From assembly GCF_012911845.1 (NCBI RefSeq), contig NZ_JAAXCU010000019.1:1-64000 (forward strand): a stretch of DNA of 64,000 bases, written 5' to 3'. Shown piece after piece: positions 8,888 through 16,329 of this stretch. Position 1 is the first letter of the stretch, and the number at the start of each line of letters is the position of its first letter. The translations under genes were made by a program, and so were the position numbers. The notes beneath the pieces were generated by a model. The model searched no databases. It saw only the letters and a list, made by a program, of their open reading frames with translations, and was not told the origin of the DNA. The stretch comes from Bacillus sp. RO2. Its GTDB lineage: Bacteria > Bacillota > Bacilli > Bacillales > Bacillaceae_I.

Positions 8888-9018
8888 CCCTGTTGATTGA
8901 AGTGCAGGATGTGAGACTCCTTAGGAGATAGCGGTAGCTTGAGACCCCACAGGCGAAGCCGAGGAGGCTCAAGCACCGCCCCTAGGAAAGCGAACATCCG
9001 GAACGAAAATCAACAGGG
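8888..9018. repeat. GC-rich interspersed repeat, copy 1 (in ptsG leader)
   Basis: A 131-bp element with perfect 11-bp terminal inverted repeats, CCCTGTTGATT (8888-8898) and AATCAACAGGG (9008-9018), and a core containing GAGATAGCGGTAGCTTGAGA and CCCCTAGGAAAGCGAA. It lies between the leader terminator and the ptsG ribosome site, so it becomes part of the ptsG messenger. Related copies are at 36436, 38542, 38750, 52890 and 53008. This type of element is scattered in many Bacillaceae genomes, function unknown. Confidence 0.85.
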
Positions 9019-9076
9019 AGTTAACAGAAATCCTTGGGTTTTAAAATGCATATAAAAATATCTAGGAGGAACACAT

Positions 9077-11113
9077 ATGTTCAAGAAATCATTCGGTTTA
9101 CTGCAACGTATCGGGAAAGCCCTCATGCTTCCTGTCGCATTGCTTCCAGCAGCAGGAATCCTGCTCGCGTTCGGTAATGCCATGCAAAATCCAAACTTAA
9201 CAAGTCGTCTTGGCTTTCTAGAGGCAGACTCACTCGTGCTACTGGCACAAATCATGGAACAGGCGGGAAGTATCGTATTCTCTAACCTGCCACTGCTCTT
9301 TGCTATCGGGGTAGCCATTGGACTTGCTGGAGGAGACGGTGTTGCCGGTCTTGCAGCAATGATCGGTTACTTAATTATGAACGTTACGATGAGTGTAATC
9401 AGTGGAGTAACTGCTGAGCAGGTCGGATCTGACCCTGCACTTGCCAATGTTTTAGGGATCCCAACCCTTCAAACCGGTGTATTCGGGGGTATCATAGCAG
9501 GGGTGCTCGGTGCCTATATGTACAATAAGTTTTACAATATCGAATTGCCATCTTACTTAGGATTCTTTGCTGGTAAGCGTTTCGTTCCGATTGTAACGGC
9601 AGCTTCCGCACTTGTACTAGGGGTAGTTATGAACTTCGTATGGCCATTCGCGCAAGAGGGACTAAATACCTTCTCTTACTTTATGACAGAATCAAATCGT
9701 ACGTTGGCAGCATTTATTTTCGGTGTCATTGAACGTGGACTGATTCCATTTGGCTTGCATCATATTTTCTATTCTCCATTCTGGTTCGAGTTTGGTTCTT
9801 ACACGAACGCGGCAGGAGAATTGGTTCGTGGGGACCAACGCATTTTCATGGAGCAGGTAAAAGACGGTGCCGAGCTTACAGCAGGAACGTTCATGACAGG
9901 TAAATTCCCATTCATGATGTTTGGTCTTCCAGCAGCTGCTCTAGCAATCTATCACTGTGCACGTCCTGAAAACAAGAAATTTGTTGCAGGTATCATGGGT
10001 TCCGCTGCATTGACATCTTTCTTAACAGGTATCACAGAACCGCTTGAGTTCAGTTTCCTATTCGTAGCACCAGTATTATTCGCAATTCACGCAGTGTTTG
10101 CAGGACTTTCTTTCATGGTCATGCATATTTTAGATGTGAAAATCGGGATGACGTTCTCTGGTGGTGTCATTGACTATATTCTATTTGGTATCCTTCCAAA
10201 TGCGACGGCATGGTGGTTGGTGATTCCTGTTGGTCTAGTATTCTCGGTTATCTATTACTTCGGATTCCGTTTTGCAATCAAGAAGTTTAACTTAATGACT
10301 CCAGGTCGTGAGGAAAAAACAGAGGAAACGGAAGCTGGTTCTGGTTCCGTTGATGAACTGCCATTAGGTGTACTAGAAGCACTTGGCGGAAGAGAAAACC
10401 TTACAAACCTGGACGCATGTATCACTCGTCTTCGTGTAAGTGTGAAAGATGTAGAACAAGTAGATAAAGAGCGACTGAAAAAATTAGGTGCAGCAGGCGT
10501 TATGCAAATCGACCGCAACATTCAAGCAATTTTCGGACCTCGTTCTGAAACAATCAAAGGACAGATTCAAGATATCTTGAGCGGGAAAACGCCAGTGAAG
10601 CAGGAAGTGGCGGCAACTTCTGAAGATAATTCCGTAGATGCTGTTGCAGTATCTACTTCAGAAAAGTTTGAGGTTGTAATGCCGATGACAGGTAAACTAC
10701 TACCTATTTCTGAAGTTCCTGATAAGATTTTCTCACAAAAGATGATGGGTGACGGTTTTGCCATCGAACCAACTGAGGGTAAAGTGGTATCACCTGTTGC
10801 AGGGAAGATCGTAAACTTGTTCCCGACAAAACATGCAATCGGAATTGAAACGGCTGATGGCCGCGAAGTGCTTGTGCATGTCGGAATCGACACAGTCAAC
10901 CTAAAAGGAAAAGGCTTTGAAAGTTTAGTAGAACAAGGCGACACAGTTGAGCAAGGACAAGCGTTACTGAACGTAGACCTTCGCATTGTTTCAGAAGAAG
11001 CGACATCCATTATTACACCGATCATTTTTACGAACTTGGCTGCTGGAGAAGCAGTTGAGATTAAGAATGGTAATGTAAGAGTTGGAGAAAAGGGTCGCGT
11101 AGAGATTCGATAG
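9077..11113 (+). CDS. ptsG: PTS glucose-specific transporter EIICBA
   Basis: A 678-residue glucose phosphotransferase permease that takes up glucose and phosphorylates it. The order is EIIC (membrane channel, residues ~1-410, starting [20 protein letters not shown]), EIIB (~430-505) with the phosphorylated Cys448 in [11 protein letters not shown], and EIIA (~530-660) with the phosphorylated His601 in VLVHVGIDT. All active residues are present and the length is normal. AGGAGGA precedes the ATG. Expression is controlled by GlcT through the leader upstream. A terminator follows. Confidence 0.97.
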   Translation: MFKKSFGLLQRIGKALMLPVALLPAAGILLAFGNAMQNPNLTSRLGFLEADSLVLLAQIMEQAGSIVFSNLPLLFAIGVAIGLAGGDGVAGLAAMIGYLIMNVTMSVISGVTAEQVGSDPALANVLGIPTLQTGVFGGIIAGVLGAYMYNKFYNIELPSYLGFFAGKRFVPIVTAASALVLGVVMNFVWPFAQEGLNTFSYFMTESNRTLAAFIFGVIERGLIPFGLHHIFYSPFWFEFGSYTNAAGELVRGDQRIFMEQVKDGAELTAGTFMTGKFPFMMFGLPAAALAIYHCARPENKKFVAGIMGSAALTSFLTGITEPLEFSFLFVAPVLFAIHAVFAGLSFMVMHILDVKIGMTFSGGVIDYILFGILPNATAWWLVIPVGLVFSVIYYFGFRFAIKKFNLMTPGREEKTEETEAGSGSVDELPLGVLEALGGRENLTNLDACITRLRVSVKDVEQVDKERLKKLGAAGVMQIDRNIQAIFGPRSETIKGQIQDILSGKTPVKQEVAATSEDNSVDAVAVSTSEKFEVVMPMTGKLLPISEVPDKIFSQKMMGDGFAIEPTEGKVVSPVAGKIVNLFPTKHAIGIETADGREVLVHVGIDTVNLKGKGFESLVEQGDTVEQGQALLNVDLRIVSEEATSIITPIIFTNLAAGEAVEIKNGNVRVGEKGRVEIR

Positions 11114-11123
11114 GAGTTAAAAG

Positions 11124-11160
11124 AAAACCGCCTGGCGTGTGAGTACGCTTGGCGGTTTTT
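11124..11160 (+). terminator. ptsG terminator
   Basis: AAAACCGCC and GGCGGTTTTT enclose an inner GCGT/ACGC stem; it begins 10 bases after the ptsG stop. Confidence 0.85.
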
Positions 11161-11268
11161 CTATATCTTGAAGTGGTCTCGGGGCATAACCCTTAGAAAA
11201 GTTACTATAACCATGGAAATTGTCATAATACCTCATTTATAGCGAACTTTTCCTAAACTTTAAATAAA

Positions 11269-11910
11269 TTAAATCTTACTCAACCATCCATTTTCCATGG
11301 CTATCTTCAAAGCTTCTGCACGAGATTCAACATTAAGTTTGACGAATAATTTAGAAAGGTAGTTTTCTACAGTACGCTGTGTGACAGATAGTTCTACTGC
11401 AATGGCTTTGTTCGTACAGCCTTGAGCAATAAGACTTAGGATCACTTTTTCTTTATCGCTTAATGTCTGCTGTCTGTCTTGCAGTGAATGATGCATTTGG
11501 GATTGGACGAAATCAAGAAAATCGTTAGGTAGAAGGATCTCCCTACGAAGAACTGCATGAATTGTCTGAATGACTTGTTCTTTTGTTGCGGTTTTGGATA
11601 AGATGCCATCTATTTTTCTTTTCAAAATCAGCTCATAGTAATCAGCTAGTTCATAACCTGTATATAGAATCACCAGCGCTTCGGGTTCTCGCTGTTTAAT
11701 AGATTCTGCAAGTTGTATGCCATTTACCTGTTTCATATTAATGTCTATCAAAAAGAGATGAAAGGAATCATTTTCGAGTCTTTTTTCCACAACTATCGGA
11801 TCTTGTTCTGTTTCTATATGAAGGTTTTCGAGCTCTTGCAAAAGCGTCATCGTGCCGTCAAGGACGACTGGATGATCGTCCACAATCAGTAGTTTAATCA
11901 CTGGTATCAC
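11269..11910 (-). CDS. comA: Quorum-sensing response regulator ComA
   Basis: A 213-residue NarL/LuxR-family response regulator. The receiver domain (~1-125) has the acidic pocket D11/D12, phospho-acceptor D56 (FLIDINMK) and the late Lys (SKTATKEQ). The C-terminal LuxR helix-turn-helix (~150-213) reads LSDKEKVILSLIAQG then VTQRTVENYLSKLF. Its GTG start overlaps the comP end by 17 bases, so the two are translationally coupled. It is the last gene of a comQ-comX-comP-comA operon, which identifies it as ComA rather than a generic NarL protein. Its probable target is the divergent bacteriocin promoter, which has ComA-like half-sites at 15285-15346. Confidence 0.92.
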   Translation of the reverse strand: MIPVIKLLIVDDHPVVLDGTMTLLQELENLHIETEQDPIVVEKRLENDSFHLFLIDINMKQVNGIQLAESIKQREPEALVILYTGYELADYYELILKRKIDGILSKTATKEQVIQTIHAVLRREILLPNDFLDFVQSQMHHSLQDRQQTLSDKEKVILSLIAQGCTNKAIAVELSVTQRTVENYLSKLFVKLNVESRAEALKIAMENGWLSKI

Positions 11911-14143
11911 TGCTTTCTATCATTCGAATCTTTATTCGCATACCTTGCCCGGGGGCGGAATTTATATTCATTTCTCCGTTGAATGCCCTTACTCGTTCCC
12001 TCATTCCACTGATGCCCATTGAATCAGTAGACTTAAAAACCTCGTTTGGTTCGCAACCTGCTCCATTATCTAGATAAATTAATTCAAAGCCCTTTTCTCC
12101 GACAGGATGTATACGAAGTTCTACTTCAGAGGCTTTTGCATGCTTGATAGCATTGTTTAACAGCTCTTGTATCAGACGATAAATCATCAGATAGAGCATA
12201 GGATCTTTGAATTGCGGAATATCAAGATGAGCATTCAACATGAAGTCAGCCCGCATTTTTATTTTCTGGAGAAACTTTTTGAGTGCTGCCTGTAGTCCAA
12301 AAGTATCTAAAAGAGGCGGGCTGAGATTCTCGCAATATTCCCGCAGGTCCATAGAAGCATCAAGTAACTGCTGCCTGATGGTGGCCAATTTCTCGACCTC
12401 TACTTCCATTCGGCTAGTAATGAGTAAGTCTAGTTCTCTTGCCAGGTGCAGCTGTTCTTGCAGAATGGTATCATGAAGTTCTTGTGCCAAGATGGCCTTT
12501 TCCTTTTCGAGAATCTGCCAAAGTAGCTTGTCAAGCCATGGGAGCCGGTGGCTGTTTGCTGACTTCATCAGTTGTAGCTCCTCCACGAGCTCTTCAACTA
12601 ATTTAAGATTACTATAAAAGCTATGGAAATAAAGTGACAGTAATTCCAGCCACAACAGCTCTTCTTTTCTTAATAAAACACTCTGTAATCCATTACCGAT
12701 TGTCAGGACAATCTTTTCAACTGCTGTTTCATGGAGCAACATTTGATATTTTTTTCCGTACCTTCTGATTTCTCCAAGGGTATACTTGTTGTATCCATCA
12801 CTGTTCTTATCAGAGGGAAACACTTTTATATCGAGGAATGACACTTCCAGCTTTTCGACTATTTTTCTTTCATATTTTTGAAAGAGTTCCTGCTGGTTTC
12901 TTGCCTGGCCAAGGTCATGGATGGACAAATATAGTCCGTGGATATAATCACCATTAGTCGAAAACAAAATCTTACGTTGTCTGAAATCAATCTGTTCTTT
13001 CAGATAGAATACAGCAATTAATATAATTACCAGAAACACAAATATGCGGGCACAGTCTATGAAAGTTAAATGGTCACCATTCCAAATATAGTAGATTCCT
13101 GCTGTAATTACGACACCTGTACCAAGTGATAGCATAGAATAATATCGAAACCGAGTCATATGGTACTGAATATCAAACAGCCTGTCTGCTAAATGGATGT
13201 ATATAAAAGAAAACGGAATGAACAGTAGAAAAAGGGCGCTGATATCTGCTGACAGTATATGTTGTTCAGTAAAAATTTCCGGTAAAGCATATAAAAGAAT
13301 AAAGGGGAGTATTGGTAGAATGAGCCCCCATAATATAAATAGAAGTTTAGGTGATTTTGATTTCAAATATCCCTTGATTAAAACATAAAAAACATTTAGG
13401 GAAAGGATTAGAAAGAAGCTTAAAATAATATCAGATGTTAACTTGAAATAATAAGAATTAAAACTCGTCATCATACTTAAAAGAAAAACAATAAAAGGTA
13501 ATACGTACAATACAATAATTTTCCTCCCCCATTCCCACTCCATTCTTAAATAAGCAAAGTACTCTTTTAAGAAGTGAAGGAGAAATATGAGGCATAAGAC
13601 AAGGAAAGTTCCATTTACATATAACCCGATCGTGTCCAATCGGCTTGAGGCTCCAGCACTGATATAAGCCAAAGAGACAGAGAGCAGAAACAGTATTAGC
13701 AGGATATTCAAACTGTTTGATTGTTGCTTCAAGGAAAGGTACAAGGCAAGTCCAAGTGACAGGATGAAGTAAAGGGAAGGAAGCAAAATGTGCGTTATCA
13801 ATTGCTCAGGCAGATCCATGTGTGAAACTTCCACATTATTAACACCACCACTTGGTTTCAACAGACTTATATTGTTTGCAGCCCTAATACTCTTATCTTC
13901 TTTAATACTGGATGATTCATCTATTGGGTTATTGTCTATTCCCAGGATGATATCTCCTGATTCAATGTTATGTGCTTTCGCCCACTCCTTATATAAAGGA
14001 TCATCAACAACCCAATATTCACCTGCTTTTTGAATCTCCATGCTGATAAATGGAGTACTTACTGCTACATAAAGCAAATAGATTCCTAGGATGCTATACA
14101 AAAAGATAAAAAGTATTAAATATTTGCTTGTATTCGATTTCAT
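11894..14143 (-). CDS. comP: ComX-sensing histidine kinase ComP
   Basis: A 749-residue membrane kinase. One N-terminal membrane segment is followed by an extracytoplasmic PDZ-like stretch (residues ~30-110, SGDIILGIDNNPID), then about seven or eight membrane segments (~115-385), as in B. subtilis ComP. The cytoplasmic half has a HisKA_3 dimerisation domain with phospho-acceptor H557 (LAQELHDTILQ) and an ATPase domain with NNAIKHAKASEVEL and MGISGMRERV. It should bind the ComX pheromone and phosphorylate ComA. Its ATG overlaps the comX stop (ATGA), and its 3' end overlaps comA. Confidence 0.94.
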   Translation of the reverse strand: MKSNTSKYLILFIFLYSILGIYLLYVAVSTPFISMEIQKAGEYWVVDDPLYKEWAKAHNIESGDIILGIDNNPIDESSSIKEDKSIRAANNISLLKPSGGVNNVEVSHMDLPEQLITHILLPSLYFILSLGLALYLSLKQQSNSLNILLILFLLSVSLAYISAGASSRLDTIGLYVNGTFLVLCLIFLLHFLKEYFAYLRMEWEWGRKIIVLYVLPFIVFLLSMMTSFNSYYFKLTSDIILSFFLILSLNVFYVLIKGYLKSKSPKLLFILWGLILPILPFILLYALPEIFTEQHILSADISALFLLFIPFSFIYIHLADRLFDIQYHMTRFRYYSMLSLGTGVVITAGIYYIWNGDHLTFIDCARIFVFLVIILIAVFYLKEQIDFRQRKILFSTNGDYIHGLYLSIHDLGQARNQQELFQKYERKIVEKLEVSFLDIKVFPSDKNSDGYNKYTLGEIRRYGKKYQMLLHETAVEKIVLTIGNGLQSVLLRKEELLWLELLSLYFHSFYSNLKLVEELVEELQLMKSANSHRLPWLDKLLWQILEKEKAILAQELHDTILQEQLHLARELDLLITSRMEVEVEKLATIRQQLLDASMDLREYCENLSPPLLDTFGLQAALKKFLQKIKMRADFMLNAHLDIPQFKDPMLYLMIYRLIQELLNNAIKHAKASEVELRIHPVGEKGFELIYLDNGAGCEPNEVFKSTDSMGISGMRERVRAFNGEMNINSAPGQGMRIKIRMIESSDTSD

Positions 14144-14298
14144 CTCCAGTAGCGGTTTTCCAATACGACAGCTTCTTCATAGGCACGAAGGATTGCTCGC
14201 TCTTGTTCCGTGTCGATTCCTACTAAACAAAGTTTACGTTCTTTCAATAACTCCACAATGTACTTATTCTGTTCTAAAAAAGCGATCATTTTTATCAT
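14140..14298 (-). CDS. comX: Pre-ComX quorum-sensing pheromone
   Basis: A 52-codon gene between comQ and comP that is easily missed. It starts ATG 14298 behind GAGGAAAT and stops in an ATGA overlap with comP. The product begins MIKMIAFLEQNKY, has the ComX-like centre CLVGIDTEQERAILRAYEE and ends LENRYWR. ComX precursors share a loosely conserved N-terminus (often with a Cys-Leu-Ile/Val-Gly-Xaa-Asp patch) and one tryptophan near the C-terminus, which ComQ isoprenylates; W51 would be that residue. The mature pheromone is the processed C-terminal peptide, whose exact ends cannot be read from sequence. Position, overlap and composition make the call strong despite low family conservation. Confidence 0.9.
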   Translation of the reverse strand: MIKMIAFLEQNKYIVELLKERKLCLVGIDTEQERAILRAYEEAVVLENRYWR

Positions 14299-14307
14299 GT
14301 TATTTCC

Positions 14308-15210
14308 TCATTTCATTATCGATAATAGTTTGGTTTTCAATTCATAAGTTAATGGAACGCGGTTCATAGTTTGTTCTGCTTTTCTCTGATAATCATGTAT
14401 GAAAAATAGGGCATATCGTATGGAGCCGCTTTCTGTGAGTGCATGTTGAACCTTGTCTCTATCTAAGGAGATGGAGTTCTCTTTTTCATAGAATTGCCTA
14501 ATTTGTCTAGATATTTCATTTTCTAATGCTAAGAGAAAAATGACTGGCAGGGTAAATTTTCTGTTTAGTATATCATTTTTCTTTCCCCAGCACTTTAGGT
14601 CGGAAATGTCATTTTTTAGTTGATGAATGACACCGATACACCGCCCATAGCGCTCCACAGGTGCAATTGATTTTCCTGTAGCCAAGGCCGCTCCAATAAG
14701 GCAACTCATAGCGGTAAGGGACCCGGATTTTCTTTCAATCATTTGAAGATAGGAAGATTCATCAACAGCAAGGTTCAGTAAATCCCTCTGCTGTCCATCA
14801 ATACTTTGTAAAGCGTGTTTTTCCATTATTCTCCCTGCTAGATTTGAATGTGTAAACGAGCTCTCCCGAATTATTTTCGTAGACACTATCAACATGGCCA
14901 AAGCGCTATTGATTCCTAATGCAGGGTATGTTGCCCAGCTATGGCTACTGTCCCCGTCTTGAATATCATCGATCATATCAAAACATAACACCAACAACTC
15001 GATAGCTGCTGCTACCTTGAATATCTCTTCATCAAAATCTCCGGCGAATGCTTCATAATGAAGGATACAAAGCTCTGCAAACGGAAGGGTATCGTCTTCT
15101 TTTTCCTTAATAAAGGAAAGCATCATACTGCTAAAATCATCGTCGATCTCTTTTTCGCTTTTCAATAATGCAACGAGCGCTTGTTTAACATTAGTAACTA
15201 CATGATTCAA
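14308..15210 (-). CDS. comQ: ComX isoprenyl transferase ComQ
   Basis: A 300-residue polyprenyl-synthetase-fold protein. The first Asp-rich motif is DMIDDIQD (D81, D82, D85), which binds Mg-diphosphate; the second Asp site is weaker (QLKNDISDL), as in ComQ proteins. ComQ attaches an isoprenyl group to the tryptophan of ComX and processes or exports it. The start is TTG at 15210 (GGGAAGTGA upstream). The stop TGA lies 9 bases before the comX ATG, with the comX ribosome site overlapping the comQ end. It is the first gene of comQXPA and divergent from the bacteriocin gene. Confidence 0.92.
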   Translation of the reverse strand: MNHVVTNVKQALVALLKSEKEIDDDFSSMMLSFIKEKEDDTLPFAELCILHYEAFAGDFDEEIFKVAAAIELLVLCFDMIDDIQDGDSSHSWATYPALGINSALAMLIVSTKIIRESSFTHSNLAGRIMEKHALQSIDGQQRDLLNLAVDESSYLQMIERKSGSLTAMSCLIGAALATGKSIAPVERYGRCIGVIHQLKNDISDLKCWGKKNDILNRKFTLPVIFLLALENEISRQIRQFYEKENSISLDRDKVQHALTESGSIRYALFFIHDYQRKAEQTMNRVPLTYELKTKLLSIMK

Positions 15211-15284
15211 TTATGGTCACTTCCCATTATTCGACAATTCCTTTACATAACTTATTATCTATGAAACTGTGCAAATATGGAAGT

Positions 15285-15346
15285 CCGAAAAATTCTTTTC
15301 GGTTCTACGGCTTTTAGTTTTCGGAAAACCGAAATGGAAATTTCGG
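15285..15346 (+). promoter_or_regulatory. ComA-like tripartite binding region upstream of bacteriocin gene
   Basis: A perfect dyad TTTCGG-AAAA-CCGAAA lies at 15319-15334. The known B. subtilis ComA box is TTGCGG-N4-CCGCAA followed by a third half-site, so spacing and GG/CC centre match. A further TTTCGG at 15341-15346 would be the third half-site. Upstream, CCGAAAA-ATTC-TTTTCGG (15285-15302) adds another pair. The TTTCGG units at 15297, 15319 and 15341 are exactly 22 bp apart, on the same face of the helix. Binding by this ComA is inferred. Confidence 0.65.
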
Positions 15347-15358
15347 GAAAGTAAGTGG

Positions 15359-15364
15359 TACGAT
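15359..15364 (+). promoter_or_regulatory. Probable -10 box of the bacteriocin promoter
   Basis: TACGAT lies 12 bases after the last TTTCGG half-site. No good -35 box exists, as expected for a promoter that needs an activator bound at about -40. Confidence 0.45.
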
Positions 15365-15385
15365 AGATTTACTCGAGGAAAGCCA

Positions 15386-15399
15386 TCACAATATTGTGA
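15386..15399. promoter_or_regulatory. Perfect 14-bp palindrome in bacteriocin leader
   Basis: TCACAATATTGTGA is a perfect palindrome between the proposed -10 box and the ribosome site AGGAGG (15409-15414). It could be an operator for a second regulator. Its function is unknown. Confidence 0.5.
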
Positions 15400-15418
15400 G
15401 ATTACTTAGGAGGATATA

Positions 15419-15772
15419 ATGAAAAAAGCACTTTTATCTATTGCTTTATGCGGCGGACTTCTTGGTATGTCTGCGGTGGCTCCTGCTTTAACGGCAGATG
15501 CAGCTACTAAATCAGCAACCGGAACGAGTTTTACAAAGGCTTGGTCAAAAAGCGTAAATACCGGTGACGGTGCAGGGGTATTAACGTATGGATATAACAC
15601 AGCATGGATCAATGAAGACTTTGCTCATGCGTACCATGCATCTAAAACTCATTTTGCTTCCATTTCCAACGGAAACGGTTCTCATGTGAGCTCAAGTGTT
15701 GGTTCAGGTAAAACGGCGAAAGTGGAAGTAAGACATGCTGGTTCTACCGTAACATATACTATCCACTATTAA
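15419..15772 (+). CDS. Lactococcin 972-family bacteriocin precursor
   Basis: A 117-residue secreted protein. Residues 1-~29 are a Sec signal peptide (MKKALLSIALCGG.., cleavage probably after TADA). The mature part has the lactococcin 972 pattern: a G-rich start with W (SVNTGDGAGVLTYGYN), the AYHASKTHFASISNGNG segment and a C-terminal hydrophobic strand (VTYTIHY). Lactococcin 972 blocks septum formation by binding lipid II; this activity is inferred by family. AGGAGG precedes the ATG. Downstream come a terminator and the usual family partners: a DUF1430-type membrane protein and an ABC ATPase. It is divergent from comQXPA and probably under ComA control. Confidence 0.88.
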   Translation: MKKALLSIALCGGLLGMSAVAPALTADAATKSATGTSFTKAWSKSVNTGDGAGVLTYGYNTAWINEDFAHAYHASKTHFASISNGNGSHVSSSVGSGKTAKVEVRHAGSTVTYTIHY

Positions 15773-15797
15773 TCTTTCATTACCAATTATTTTAAAG

Positions 15798-15828
15798 AAC
15801 ACCTATAGTCGACATATAGGTGTTTTTT
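15798..15828 (+). terminator. Terminator/attenuator after the bacteriocin gene
   Basis: AACACCTATA and TATAGGTGTT form a perfect 10-bp stem followed by a T-run. It would make the bacteriocin messenger much more abundant than the downstream transporter genes. Confidence 0.85.
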
Positions 15829-15873
15829 AAAATGAATGGACATTATATATAAATAGACACAGGGGGTAAATAA

Positions 15874-16314
15874 ATGAAAAAGAAAGCTATAGTTATATTC
15901 TCTATTCTGGCAGGTATAGTTATTTTTTATAGTTTGGCATGGTATATAAATAATGAAATGGTGTTCAATAAATACGAAGAAGGGTTTGAGGAAATTCCAC
16001 TTAGTCATACAAAAGTAAAAATGCTTGATGAACATACATTGTCAGTGAAAAAAGCAGATTTTGGAACATTCACTGGTAATCTCAGCATAACGAATAAGGA
16101 TGATACGGTATCTATTATCATTTGGCCATCTCTTTTTGGAATGGAAAGTGGAATCATGATTACAGAAGAAGGGACGTCCTATCAGATTCTTGTTGATGAG
16201 GACTTCCAGATTATCGATGAAACAGATGTAACTGGTAGAGAGCTTATGGAAAGACATAAAGAAGAATTAGAGAAGCAACAGGAAATCGCGAATCAGACGT
16301 GGGATATTTTTTAA
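15874..16314 (+). CDS. Membrane-anchored protein, possible bacteriocin accessory or immunity protein
   Basis: A 146-residue protein with one N-terminal membrane segment (residues ~5-25) and a charged extracytoplasmic domain ending in a basic/acidic helix (LMERHKEELEKQQEIA). I recognise no family. It lies between the bacteriocin gene and the DUF1430-type membrane protein gene (15 bases before it), so a role in immunity or export is likely by position only. The ATG has AGGGGGT upstream. Confidence 0.6.
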   Translation: MKKKAIVIFSILAGIVIFYSLAWYINNEMVFNKYEEGFEEIPLSHTKVKMLDEHTLSVKKADFGTFTGNLSITNKDDTVSIIIWPSLFGMESGIMITEEGTSYQILVDEDFQIIDETDVTGRELMERHKEELEKQQEIANQTWDIF

Positions 16315-16329
16315 GGGAATGGCAGAATC

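Noticed and set aside
11269-14143. Generic NarL-type two-component pair
   Set aside because: comQ and comX directly upstream with coupled overlaps identify ComP/ComA.
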